From: Novosphingobium sediminis
GTDB taxonomy: Bacteria; Pseudomonadota; Alphaproteobacteria; Sphingomonadales; Sphingomonadaceae
Length of the DNA stretch: 64,000 bases
Direction: 5' to 3'
Assembly (NCBI RefSeq): GCF_007991615.1
Contig: NZ_BJYR01000002.1
Location: 124,001-188,000, forward strand
This document shows, in pieces, positions 27,887 through 39,122 of the stretch. The notes under the pieces were generated by a model that was not told where the DNA came from, did no database searches, and saw nothing but the letters and a program-made list of their open reading frames with translations. The translations under genes were made by a program, and so were the position numbers. Each line of letters begins with the position of its first letter. The first letter of the stretch is position 1.

Positions 27887-28426
27887 ATGACATTCCGTAC
27901 AGCCCTCCTTGCCGCTGCTACGCTGCTGTGCGCACTGTCGCTCGGCGCGCTGCAAGCAGCCGAGCCGGACAACCATTCGCCCGAGATCCCGGCAGGGGTA
28001 AGATCGCTGCTGGCCGATCCCGAACTGGCACAGACCGATTTCATCGAGAACTGCGCCGGTTGCCATGGCCTTCGCGGCACAACCGTTCCTGCCAAGCTGC
28101 CGGAGATCAAGGACCGCGTCGGTTGGTTCATGTGCACGCCGGGATCGCGCGCGTATCTGCTGCGCCTGCCCAATGTCGCGCATAGCCGGATTGCGGACAA
28201 CGATCAGCTGGCGGACCTGATGAACTACGTGGTCTTCGTGCTCGGCGGCACGAGCGTGCCAGCTGGAACGAAGCCGTTCACCGGTCCGGAAGTTGCGTAC
28301 GAGCGGCAATTCGCACTCACCAGTATTTCGCTCAAGGCCGAACGCCTGCGGCTCGCCAACGAGTCGATCAAGAAGTGCCGCGCGCCTGCATCCCTGCGCT
28401 TGCAGTATCCGGGATCGACACAATGA
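27887..28426 (+). CDS. periplasmic monohaem c-type cytochrome
   Basis: A 179-residue protein with a Sec signal (cut near residue 24) and one haem-binding motif CAGCH (Cys56, Cys59, His60). The following sequence supplies possible Met ligands in a class-I-like fold. It is the natural electron acceptor for the amine dehydrogenase, the molybdenum hydroxylase or both. It has only one haem site, so it is not the dihaem TTQ-maturation enzyme MauG. Its TGA overlaps the xdhC-like ATG (ATGA), coupling it to the molybdenum-cofactor helper. Confidence 0.82.
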   Translation: MTFRTALLAAATLLCALSLGALQAAEPDNHSPEIPAGVRSLLADPELAQTDFIENCAGCHGLRGTTVPAKLPEIKDRVGWFMCTPGSRAYLLRLPNVAHSRIADNDQLADLMNYVVFVLGGTSVPAGTKPFTGPEVAYERQFALTSISLKAERLRLANESIKKCRAPASLRLQYPGSTQ

Positions 28427-29403
28427 TCGCTCACGATGATCGCAGCATCCTTGGCCTGCTGATTGAGGGTGCCGAGGCGGGCATCGAAGGCGTCCTTGTC
28501 ACGCTGACCGGCATCGAGGGCGGCTCTTCGCGCGGGGTCGGCGCCCAGATGGCGGTGCTGGCGGATGGGCGCAGCGCCGGTTCCTTCTCTGGCGGATGCG
28601 TCGAAGCCGCCGTGATTGCCGAAGCGCAGGACGTGCTCGCCAAGGGCTATGGCCGCACAGTGCGCTACGGCGTGGGATCACCGTACCTCGATATCCGCCT
28701 GCCCTGCGGCGGTGGCATCGATCTGCTGTTCACGCCACACCCTGACCCGGCGGTACTTTCCGAAATTCTGGCACGGATTGATGCGCGCAAGGCGGCAGTG
28801 CTTCGGCTCAATGAAGGCGGCGCGGCCCTTTCCAGCACGCCGGGCGCCCACGGCTTCCAGCGCGCCTATGCACCGCCGCTGCGGCTCGTTGCGCTGGGGC
28901 ACGGTGAAGATCTGACCGCACTGGTCCGGCTGGCGCGGGCGTTCGGCGTGACAGTCGAAGCCTTTGCCCCGGCGACCGACCGCCATGCCGCTGCCGAACC
29001 CGGTGTCATCCCGCTGGTCAGCCGCACCGCGCTGCCAGACCTTGTCGGCGATCCATGGACCGCCTTCGTGTTCCTGTTTCACGATCACGATTGGGAGGAA
29101 ATGCTCCTCCCCCATGCCTTGGCGCAGGACGGCTTCTACCATGGCGCCGTTGGCAGCGCGCGCACGCACCATGCGCGGCTTGCGGGCCTGCGCACGATCG
29201 GCGTTCCGCAAGCCAGCCTCGATACGCTGCGCGGCGGCATCGGCCTTATTCCGGCGACGCGTGATCCCGCGACGCTTGCGCTTTCAGTCCTTGGCGAACT
29301 GGTTCAGGACTATCAGGCCTGTGCCGGCATGCCGGGCTGGAGCGGCCGTGCGCCGGGCCGGACGGGGCAGGATCCTGCCTCGCATGTCCCGACCCGCAAC
29401 TGA
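28423..29403 (+). CDS. XdhC/CoxI family molybdenum-cofactor insertion protein
   Basis: A 326-residue chaperone that protects and sulfurates molybdenum cofactor for xanthine-oxidase-family enzymes. The N-terminal XdhC/CoxI motif is seen as GSSRGVGAQMAVLADG (about residues 34-49) with GSFSGGCVE directly after, and a Rossmann-like XdhC_C domain covers the second half. It is coupled by ATGA overlap to the cytochrome and overlaps the MocA-like gene by 20 bases. The only molybdenum hydroxylase in view is the divergent IorAB-like pair, its likely client. An in-frame upstream start at 28375 is less likely. Confidence 0.88.
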   Translation: MIAHDDRSILGLLIEGAEAGIEGVLVTLTGIEGGSSRGVGAQMAVLADGRSAGSFSGGCVEAAVIAEAQDVLAKGYGRTVRYGVGSPYLDIRLPCGGGIDLLFTPHPDPAVLSEILARIDARKAAVLRLNEGGAALSSTPGAHGFQRAYAPPLRLVALGHGEDLTALVRLARAFGVTVEAFAPATDRHAAAEPGVIPLVSRTALPDLVGDPWTAFVFLFHDHDWEEMLLPHALAQDGFYHGAVGSARTHHARLAGLRTIGVPQASLDTLRGGIGLIPATRDPATLALSVLGELVQDYQACAGMPGWSGRAPGRTGQDPASHVPTRN

Positions 29404-29968
29404 GACCGGCTTTTCCGGTCTCGCGCTGATCCTGCTCGCAGGCGGACAGTCCGCCCGCTTCGGTGGTCCCAAACTGCTGGCTCCGCTCGCCGGAATGCCG
29501 CTCGCCGTCCACGCGGCGGCAATGCTCGCCGGCTTGCCGTTCACGAAGCGCTATGCCGTTGTCGGACCGCAAGTGCCGGATCTTTCCGCGCTGGGCTATG
29601 AGTGCATCCCGCTCACACCTGCCGGAGCGCCTCAGGCCCGGTCACTCGCGCTTGGGGTTGCGGCGGCCATGGCGGACGGCGCGGAGGCGGTGCTGGTCGC
29701 ACTGGCAGACATGCCGCTCGTGCCGCAGGATCATATCCGCGCGCTGGTCAGCCAATTTGACGGCGATCGCATTGCCACTTCGGCGCATGGCGTCACCTTG
29801 CCGCCCGCAATCTTCGGCGCACAGCATTTTCCCGCCCTCGCCGCGCTCGATGGCGATCGCGGCGGAGCGGTGCGGCTCAAGGGCGCGCCGATAGTGGCAC
29901 TCGACCCAAGGTTCGCCCTCGACGTGGACCGGCCCGAAGACCTCACACGCGCCGAAGCGCTGCTTTAG
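29384..29968 (+). CDS. MocA-like molybdenum cofactor cytidylyltransferase
   Basis: A 194-residue nucleotidyltransferase of the MobA/MocA fold. The nucleotide loop is LLAGGQSARFGGPKLLAPLAG, cited here by its key residues Gly-Gly-x-Ser-x-Arg-x-Gly and Lys (about residues 18-32), and the metal-binding ALADMPLV follows near residue 110. MocA adds CMP to molybdopterin, producing the dinucleotide cofactor used by IorB-type enzymes. Last gene of the plus-strand operon that begins at the heavy chain. Its ATG lies 20 bases inside the XdhC gene. Confidence 0.87.
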   Translation: MSRPATETGFSGLALILLAGGQSARFGGPKLLAPLAGMPLAVHAAAMLAGLPFTKRYAVVGPQVPDLSALGYECIPLTPAGAPQARSLALGVAAAMADGAEAVLVALADMPLVPQDHIRALVSQFDGDRIATSAHGVTLPPAIFGAQHFPALAALDGDRGGAVRLKGAPIVALDPRFALDVDRPEDLTRAEALL

Positions 29969-29973
29969 CCATC

Positions 29974-30007
29974 CTTCGTCATCCCCGCCTGCGCGGGAAT
30001 GACGAAG
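29974..30007. repeat. 34-base palindromic element between convergent genes
   Basis: CTTCGTCAT and ATGACGAAG flank an inner CCCGC/GCGGG stem. The core resembles the GTCATCCCCGC...GCGGG-ATGAC palindromes dispersed between genes in many alphaproteobacteria. It sits between mocA-like and glpK stops and may also work as a bidirectional transcript end. Confidence 0.6.
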
Positions 30008-30023
30008 CCTTGGTGATCCGGGA

Positions 30024-31508
<1,485 letters not shown>

Positions 31509-31625
31509 GGGTCTCCTCTCGTGGCGCTCGGCCGTTGGGCCCTGCCTATCCAAGCCGGAGCGGCACCGGAAGCACCCTTTGCATCCAGCCCATAGAATTT
31601 TGAGATCGCGCCCCTGCGGCGTGCG

Positions 31626-33371
31626 CTACTTGCGCTGGTAGACCAGCTTCCCGCCGACGAAGGTCATGTCCACCTTGCCGGTGAGGAACGTCTGCTCCGG
31701 CGCGGTCAGCGGGTCGAACGGCAGCACGATCATGTCTGCGAGTTTGCCCGGCTCCAGCGTGCCCTTCTCGTTCTCCTCCCACGAGAGGTAGGCCCCGTTT
31801 GCCGTGTACATCCGGATCGCCTCGGCGCGGTTGACCGCTTCCTCCGGCCCACGCGCCACTCCGCTCGGCCCCTTTCGCGTTGTTGCGGCATAGAGCCCGA
31901 CCAGCGGCCCGATCGGCAGGTTATCGCTGGCAAAGGCCATGAACAGCCCGAACTTGTAGACCGGCGTGCTGATCGCATTGTTGTGCGCAAGCCGCCAATC
32001 ATCGAGCAGCGCGGCATAGCGATCATCGAGATTGTAGAGGAAATTGGGCTGCTGCGAGATCATCACGTGATCCTGCGCCATGAGCGCCATGGTCGCGTCG
32101 GGCGGCATGATCGTGAAGTGATCGGTGAACCAGCGCCGGTCATTCGGTTCGTGCGCCGGGTCGGGAATGCTGTTCAGCGCGTTGTGATAAGCGTTGATCG
32201 TCTGGACGATGGCCGCATCACCGATGGCATGCAGCCCCATCTGCCAGCCCAGCTTCGCGGCGCTGTCGACCAGCTCCTGCAGTTCGGCATCTGTGAAGCG
32301 CCCCTTGCCGCGAAAACCGGGCTGGCCCTTGTAATCCGCCAGCAGCCACGCCGTTGGCCCTGTGAACCCGCCGTCCACCGCGTTCTCGCCGATAGCGCCG
32401 AGGCGCAGCCGGTTATCGCCGTAGCCGGTGTGGTAGGGGAACGCCTTGAGCCGCTCCGCGCCGGGGTGGATGATGTACATCGTGATGCGCGGCAGCTGGT
32501 CACCCATCGCGGCGTAGACTTCGCGCGCGCGCTTCCATGTCATGTTGGAGGCGCCCCACAGCGGGTCGAGGTCCTTGCTGTCAGTCCCGCCCTTGCCCAC
32601 CGGCTCATCGTCGATGGTGCCGCTGGCGTCGTGGAAACTGGTGATGCCGAGCGCCAGCATCTGCTTGAGCCAGGTGATCGTCGGCCCGCGCATGGCGTCC
32701 CAGCCCGGATCGGGAATGAACTTCGAAACGACATCCATGCGTTCGCGGATGATCCCGCTGGGCTCGCCGTCCGGCCCCCGCTCGATCAGGCCGGTCGCAG
32801 GCTCGGGTGTGGACTTGTCCACTTTGGCAATCTTGAACGCGGCCGTGTTGTAGGCCGCCGAATGCGAACCCGCGCGCAGCAGCGCTACCGGGTTGTTCGG
32901 CGCGGCGGCATCGAGATCCGCGCGGCTGAGATTGCGCTTCTCGGTAAAGTTCGATTCCTGCCAGCCATAACCGGTGATCCACTTGCCCGGCCCCAGTTCC
33001 TTCGCTTTGGTCCGCAGCATGGCCTGCACTTCGGCGATGCTCTTCGCCTCCTCCACCGCGATGTCGTTGGGCGAAACGGGCTTGGGATGCACGTGCGTAT
33101 CGATGAAGCCCGGCATCAGCGTCTTGCCGGCAAGATCGATCACCTTGGGCGCGGAATACGCCTCCAGCAGTTCCTCACCGCCAACCGCGACGATCCGGTC
33201 ACCCTTCACGGCAACGGCGGTTTTCAGGGTGAATGCGCGGTCGACGGTGATGACCTGACCGTGATGGAGGATCAGATCGACCGCTTCCTTGGCGTTCGCT
33301 GGCCCTGCCGGAAGCGCGAGGGACGCTGCAACCAGTCCGCTCCAAAGCCCGATGCGCCGCGAATTCGCCAT
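31626..33371 (-). CDS. exported YtcJ-like amidohydrolase
   Basis: Amidohydrolase-superfamily protein (PF07969/YtcJ group) of 581 residues with a signal peptide (cut near residue 27), hence periplasmic. The metal-binding THVH lies near residues 95-98 (FIDTHVHPK), and GLHAIGDAAI supplies a later metal ligand. The C-terminus returns to the composite beta-sandwich (ADMIVLPFDP). Substrates of this group are poorly defined amides or cyclic imides. No obvious link to neighbours: 117 bases to glpK and 205 bases with a large palindrome upstream. Confidence 0.87.
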   Translation of the reverse strand: MANSRRIGLWSGLVAASLALPAGPANAKEAVDLILHHGQVITVDRAFTLKTAVAVKGDRIVAVGGEELLEAYSAPKVIDLAGKTLMPGFIDTHVHPKPVSPNDIAVEEAKSIAEVQAMLRTKAKELGPGKWITGYGWQESNFTEKRNLSRADLDAAAPNNPVALLRAGSHSAAYNTAAFKIAKVDKSTPEPATGLIERGPDGEPSGIIRERMDVVSKFIPDPGWDAMRGPTITWLKQMLALGITSFHDASGTIDDEPVGKGGTDSKDLDPLWGASNMTWKRAREVYAAMGDQLPRITMYIIHPGAERLKAFPYHTGYGDNRLRLGAIGENAVDGGFTGPTAWLLADYKGQPGFRGKGRFTDAELQELVDSAAKLGWQMGLHAIGDAAIVQTINAYHNALNSIPDPAHEPNDRRWFTDHFTIMPPDATMALMAQDHVMISQQPNFLYNLDDRYAALLDDWRLAHNNAISTPVYKFGLFMAFASDNLPIGPLVGLYAATTRKGPSGVARGPEEAVNRAEAIRMYTANGAYLSWEENEKGTLEPGKLADMIVLPFDPLTAPEQTFLTGKVDMTFVGGKLVYQRK

Positions 33372-33470
33372 GCCGATACCCCCCGAACCAGAACAACCCC
33401 GAACACTTGTCCTAGATCGTATCAAGGGGATCGTAGGCTGTCGAATCCCTTCAGGCATTCAAATCCTGAC

Positions 33471-33548
33471 CCCGCTCATCCTGAGCTTGTCGAAGGATGT
33501 TGGCGCGACCGTGGTGCAAGATCCTTCGACAGGCTCAGCATGAGCGGG
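33471..33548. repeat. inverted REP-like pair
   Basis: Two 28-base arms (33471-33498 and 33521-33548) are inverted copies with two mismatches, around a 22-base spacer. The arm contains CTGAGCTTGTCGAAG. A single arm of the same family is at 54752. It sits between the amidohydrolase start and the serine dehydratase stop. Such elements are dispersed in sphingomonad genomes as I remember; no transposase is nearby. Confidence 0.8.
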
Positions 33549-33576
33549 TTTGGGCCGTATTCCGAGAGGCGCCCCC

Positions 33577-34949
<1,373 letters not shown>

Positions 34950-34953
<4 letters not shown>

Positions 34954-35459
34954 GCCGGCAAGGCAGGCGCGCGTTCGGGGATCGCCGCGATGAGCGGGTC
35001 ATGGCCCCAGGCACCCAGTGCGCGGATCAGGTCTGCACCCGAAAGGCCAATCGTCGCTGTGTTGCGCAGCGGGTGAACATGAACCGCATCCGCCGCCGCA
35101 AGATCGGGATCGAGCACCACGCGCACCGCGCCGCCGGTATCATTGAGCGCAGCCAGCGGGGTCACCGAACCCGGCGTCACACCCAGCAGGCGCTCCATAT
35201 CCTCGGCCTTGCCGAAACTCAGCTTCTTCGCGCCGATCACGCCTGCCAGTGCCTTGAGGTCAACGCGGCGGGAATGCTCCACGGTCACCAGCCAGAACTG
35301 GCCTCCGGCATCCTTCAGAAACAGGTTCTTGGTATGCGCGCCCGGCAATGCATCGTGGATCGCAAGGCTTTCCTCGACCGTATAGACCGCCTCATGCTCG
35401 AGGATCGACCAACCGATGCCCAGCGCGGCCAAGGCCTCCTTCAGCGCCGTGTCGCTCAT
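34950..35459 (-). CDS. YbaK/ProX-type aminoacyl-tRNA deacylase
   Basis: A 169-residue trans-editing domain protein. Family features include HTKNLFLKD with the conserved Lys near residue 44, the strand [15 protein letters not shown], and the [15 protein letters not shown] segment. Relatives hydrolyse Ala-tRNA(Pro) or Cys-tRNA(Pro) (ProXp-ala, YbaK). It is wedged between soxG and sdaA with ATGA overlaps on both sides, so it is expressed with betaine catabolism. That suggests it clears tRNA mischarged with an amino acid that builds up there; this is inference. Confidence 0.85.
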
Positions 35460-35986
35460 CCGTGTGCACCCGGCATCGCGGCAAGGAAGGCGTTCCACAG
35501 CCATGTTGCAAAGCTGCGCCACACTTCTACGTGCCAGCGATCTTCCGCCTCGCGCCAGACCACGATTTCGACCGTCTCGAACACGGTCCGCGTCGCGCGG
35601 CCCACGCCCATATTGGCCAGATCGAGCGGGCATCCGCTGGAAAGCACGGCCAGCGCGGCCGGCCCTTCAAGCACCAGTCCGAGTGCGCGCGATGATACGT
35701 CGGTCACACTGACGGGCAGCCCTTCACCACGCGGCAGCACCGTATCTTCGGCAAGGATGGCATACCATTCGTCCGGGCCAAGGCAGATCACGCCTTCGGC
35801 CTGATCGCCGATCTTGCCGGGAAGCGTGCGTCCAACCACTTCGGCGAGGACCTTGGCATCGCGCGCCCGCAGCGAATAGCGCGACCGCGGGCCAGCATGC
35901 GAAAGCCGCACCCCGGCACCCTGCACCGGCTCCGTGCCGAGCTTCAGCTCCGCTGCCGAAACCGCGATTTCTGCGATCTCAACCAT
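35456..35986 (-). CDS. soxG: sarcosine oxidase gamma subunit
   Basis: A 176-residue subunit of heterotetrameric sarcosine oxidase, which demethylates sarcosine to glycine, passing the methyl group to tetrahydrofolate. SoxG resembles the folate-binding T-domain fold; RSRYSLRARD near the start and TDVSSRALGLVLEGPAA are the recognisable parts. It follows soxA with an 8-base overlap and precedes the deacylase with ATGA. The order soxB-soxD-soxA-soxG matches the classical operon. Confidence 0.88.
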   Translation of the reverse strand: MVEIAEIAVSAAELKLGTEPVQGAGVRLSHAGPRSRYSLRARDAKVLAEVVGRTLPGKIGDQAEGVICLGPDEWYAILAEDTVLPRGEGLPVSVTDVSSRALGLVLEGPAALAVLSSGCPLDLANMGVGRATRTVFETVEIVVWREAEDRWHVEVWRSFATWLWNAFLAAMPGAHG

Positions 35987-38843
35987 TCAGGCGGCTCCCT
36001 TCGGCATCGTAGAACATCGGTGCGACGACCTTCGCGCTGATCGTCCTGTCAGGCATCGGAATGTGCAGCGTCTCGCCCATCCGGTCGCGCCCGCCCGCCA
36101 CCAGCGCCATCGCGATGGAGCGGCCCAGCGTCGCGCTGTGATACGAGGACGTCACGTGCCCGATCATCGTCATCGGCACGGGCTGGTTCGGATCGGCCAC
36201 GATCTGCGCGCCTTCCTCCAGCACCGCCTGCGGATCATCAGTAAGCAGCCCCACCAGCTGCTTGCGGCCCGGCGCCACGATGTCGGGCCGCGCCAGCGAG
36301 CGCTTGCCGACGAAATCGGGCTTCTTCTTGCCAACCGCCCAGCCAAGACCGGCATCGTCCGGCGTCACCGTGCCATCGGTATCCTGCCCGACGATGATGA
36401 AGCCCTTCTCCGCACGCAGCACATGCATCGTCTCGGTGCCATAGGCCACCGCGCCGTGCTTCTGCCCTTCGGCCCAGATCGCTTCCCAAACGGCACGGCC
36501 ATGTTCTGCCGGCACGTTGACTTCGAAGCCCAGTTCGCCGGTGAAGCTCACGCGGAACAACCGTGTATCGACGCCGCAAATCTTGCCTTCGCGCACGGAC
36601 ATGTGGGGGAAGGCCTCGGGCGAAAGGTCGATGCCCTCCACCAGCGGTTCGATCACGCGCCGCGCCTTGGGGCCCTGTACCGCGATCACCGCCCATTGCT
36701 CGGTCGTGCTCGTCAGCCAGACGTCGAGGTCCGACCACTCGGTCTGGAGGTAGTCCTCCATCATGTTCAGCACGCGCGCAGCGCCGCCGGTCGTCGTCGT
36801 CAGGTGGAACCGGTCGGGCGCAAGCCGCGCCGAAACACCGTCGTCGATGATGAAGCCGTGCTCGCCCAGCAGCAGGCCGTAGCGGCAGCGTCCCGGCTCG
36901 AGCGACTTCCACGGGTTCGTGTACATGCGGTTGAGGAATTCCGCCGCATCCGGCCCCACCACTTCGATCTTGCCGAGCGTGGAGGCATCGAACACGCCGA
37001 CCGCCGAACGCACGGTGCGGCACTCGCGTGCAACCGCCGCGTCCATGTCCTCGGACCCTTGCGGGAAATAGCGCGCGCGGCGCCACTGCGCGACGTTTTC
37101 ATAAACCGCACCCTGCGCCGCCGCCCAATCGTCGATCACCGACTTGCGAAGCGGCTGAAACAGCGCTTCCTTGTGGTGGCCTAGGATCGCGCCAAAGCTC
37201 TGCGGCGTATAGGGCGGACGGAACGTGGTCAGGCCGATCTCGGTCACCGGCCGGTGCAGCACTCCCGAGGCGATCTGGAGGCCGTTGAGGTTCGAAGTCT
37301 TGCCCTGATCGGTCGCCATGCCATTGGTGGTGTAGCGCTTGATGTGCTCGATCGAACGGAAGCCTTCCTGCACCGCAAGGCCGATATCGCGCGCCTTCAC
37401 GTCGTTCTGGAAATCGACGAAGGCCTTGCTGTCATGAAGCGGTTTGGGCGCGGGCAGCAGTCCGCCCGAGAGGCCCTTGCCGTAGTCCCAGGCGCCACCG
37501 CAAGCGCCAACGCAGCGCAGGTCTTCGTGCGTCTTGTCCGGCACGAATGCGCCCCAGGCTTCATCCCAGCGCAGCGAACCCTTGGCGTGGCTCCACAGGT
37601 GCACCGTCGGGGTCCATCCGCCAGCCATCAGCACGGCATCGCAATCGATCTTCTGGCCCTTGCCGACACCGGCCAGCGCGATGGTCACGCCCTTCACCGC
37701 CTGCCCGCCGGAAACGCCCGTCACGGCATAGCCCTGATAGCACGCAATCCGTGCGGCACGCGCGCCTTCGATCAGTTCGGACGCCACATCGCGCCGCATA
37801 TCGACGATAGCCGCAATGTTGACGCCCGCCTTGTGCAGCGCGAGCGCATCGCGCCACCCGCTGTCATGCACCGCCATGACGACCAGCTTGCGACCAACCG
37901 CCACGCCATAACGCAGCGCAAAGGTCTTCGCCGCGCTCGCCAGCATTACGCCGGGCACATCATTGCCTTCGAACACCAGGGGGCGCTCGATCGCGCCCAT
38001 CGCGAGCACGACTTCGCCTGCACGGATACGCCAAAGCTTCTCGCGCGCGCCTTCGGCCTCATCCACCGATAGGTGATCGGTCAGGCGCTCTGCTGCCACA
38101 ACGAAGTTCTGGTGATAGTGGCCGATTGCTGTCGTGCGCGGCAGCACCGTCACATTGTCCATCGCAGCCAGCTTGGCAGAGGCCTCTTCAAGCCACGGCC
38201 ACTGCGCGGGATCACTGAGCGCGCCGCCGCCGATTTCTTCCTGTTCGTCGATCAGGATGACCCGTCCGCCGCCCGCTGCCGCTTCGAGCGCCGCTGCAAT
38301 ACCCGCAGGCCCGGCGCCGACAACCAGCGTCTCGCAATGCGCATAGGTCGCGTCATAGTGATCGGGATCGCGCGTCGTCGGGCTGTCGCCAAGGCCAGCA
38401 AGACGCCGGATGATCGGCTCATAGACCTTCTCCCATGCAGCGCGCGGCCACATGAAGGTCTTGTTGTAGAAACCCGCCGGGAAGAACGCGGAGAACACGT
38501 TGTTGACCGCGATCAGGTCGGTCTTGAGCGTCGGGAAACGGTTTTGGCTCGTCGCAGTCAGCCCATCGTGCAGCGCCACCGAAGGCGCACGCAAGTTGGG
38601 CGTGATGCGGCCAGGCCCGCGATCGACCGTCACCAGCGCGTTGGGCTCTTCCACACCAGCACCGAGGATGCCGCGCGGGCGGTGATACTTGAACGAGCGC
38701 CCGAACAGCATCTGGCCTTGCGCAAGAAGTGCGGAGGCAAGGCTGTCCCCGGCATAACCCCACTGGGCCTTGCCATCGAACGTGAAATTGCGCTTGGTGC
38801 GGCGGTCGATGCGGCCGCCATCCGCCAGTCTGAAGCCGCTCAC
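35979..38843 (-). CDS. soxA: sarcosine oxidase alpha subunit
   Basis: Large subunit, 954 residues. The N-terminal 2Fe-2S-ferredoxin-like domain lacks its cluster cysteines, as is normal for SoxA (KYHRPRGILGAG at about 52-63). The NAD/FAD-binding fold has GAGPAG at 176-181, and the C-terminal third is a T-protein-like tetrahydrofolate domain (GYRC-like TGELGFEVNVP). The start is a GTG overlapping the soxD TGA in GTGA; an in-frame ATG upstream would run deep into soxD. Full family length. Cytoplasmic. Produces glycine, H2O2 and 5,10-methylene-THF. Confidence 0.94.
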   Translation of the reverse strand: MSGFRLADGGRIDRRTKRNFTFDGKAQWGYAGDSLASALLAQGQMLFGRSFKYHRPRGILGAGVEEPNALVTVDRGPGRITPNLRAPSVALHDGLTATSQNRFPTLKTDLIAVNNVFSAFFPAGFYNKTFMWPRAAWEKVYEPIIRRLAGLGDSPTTRDPDHYDATYAHCETLVVGAGPAGIAAALEAAAGGGRVILIDEQEEIGGGALSDPAQWPWLEEASAKLAAMDNVTVLPRTTAIGHYHQNFVVAAERLTDHLSVDEAEGAREKLWRIRAGEVVLAMGAIERPLVFEGNDVPGVMLASAAKTFALRYGVAVGRKLVVMAVHDSGWRDALALHKAGVNIAAIVDMRRDVASELIEGARAARIACYQGYAVTGVSGGQAVKGVTIALAGVGKGQKIDCDAVLMAGGWTPTVHLWSHAKGSLRWDEAWGAFVPDKTHEDLRCVGACGGAWDYGKGLSGGLLPAPKPLHDSKAFVDFQNDVKARDIGLAVQEGFRSIEHIKRYTTNGMATDQGKTSNLNGLQIASGVLHRPVTEIGLTTFRPPYTPQSFGAILGHHKEALFQPLRKSVIDDWAAAQGAVYENVAQWRRARYFPQGSEDMDAAVARECRTVRSAVGVFDASTLGKIEVVGPDAAEFLNRMYTNPWKSLEPGRCRYGLLLGEHGFIIDDGVSARLAPDRFHLTTTTGGAARVLNMMEDYLQTEWSDLDVWLTSTTEQWAVIAVQGPKARRVIEPLVEGIDLSPEAFPHMSVREGKICGVDTRLFRVSFTGELGFEVNVPAEHGRAVWEAIWAEGQKHGAVAYGTETMHVLRAEKGFIIVGQDTDGTVTPDDAGLGWAVGKKKPDFVGKRSLARPDIVAPGRKQLVGLLTDDPQAVLEEGAQIVADPNQPVPMTMIGHVTSSYHSATLGRSIAMALVAGGRDRMGETLHIPMPDRTISAKVVAPMFYDAEGSRLNG

Positions 38844-39112
38844 TTGCGGGCCTCCCCGGCCTTGTAGGTTGTCTCGAAAACGTCGGTCACCGTATCCCGA
38901 ACTGCATTGAAGAAGCGCCCGCATCCGTGCGTGTGCCGCCACCGTTCATGGTGCCGCCCGCGCGGATTGTTGCGGATGTAGAGGAATTCCTCCCACTGCT
39001 CGTCCGAATAGGTCGAAGGGTCCACCGGACGCGCTATATGCGCCTCGCCGCCATAGGCGAACTCCACCTCGGGGCGCGCCTCTTCGCAATAAGGGCAATG
39101 AATCAGAATCAT
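38840..39112 (-). CDS. soxD: sarcosine oxidase delta subunit
   Basis: A 90-residue zinc-binding subunit of sarcosine oxidase. Cys-x2-Cys near residues 6-9 (CPYCEE), with His (HTHGCGRFF) and Cys later, fits the Zn site. Typical SoxD motifs are ARPVDPSTYSDEQW and the YIRNNPRGRHHERW-like segment. It lies 10 bases after soxB and overlaps soxA by 4 bases. Confidence 0.94.
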   Translation of the reverse strand: MILIHCPYCEEARPEVEFAYGGEAHIARPVDPSTYSDEQWEEFLYIRNNPRGRHHERWRHTHGCGRFFNAVRDTVTDVFETTYKAGEARK

Positions 39113-39122
39113 GGCTTGTGCC

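Noticed and set aside
27887-28426. MauG as the identity of the cytochrome
   Set aside because: Only one CxxCH motif and 179 residues; MauG has two haem sites and is about twice as long.
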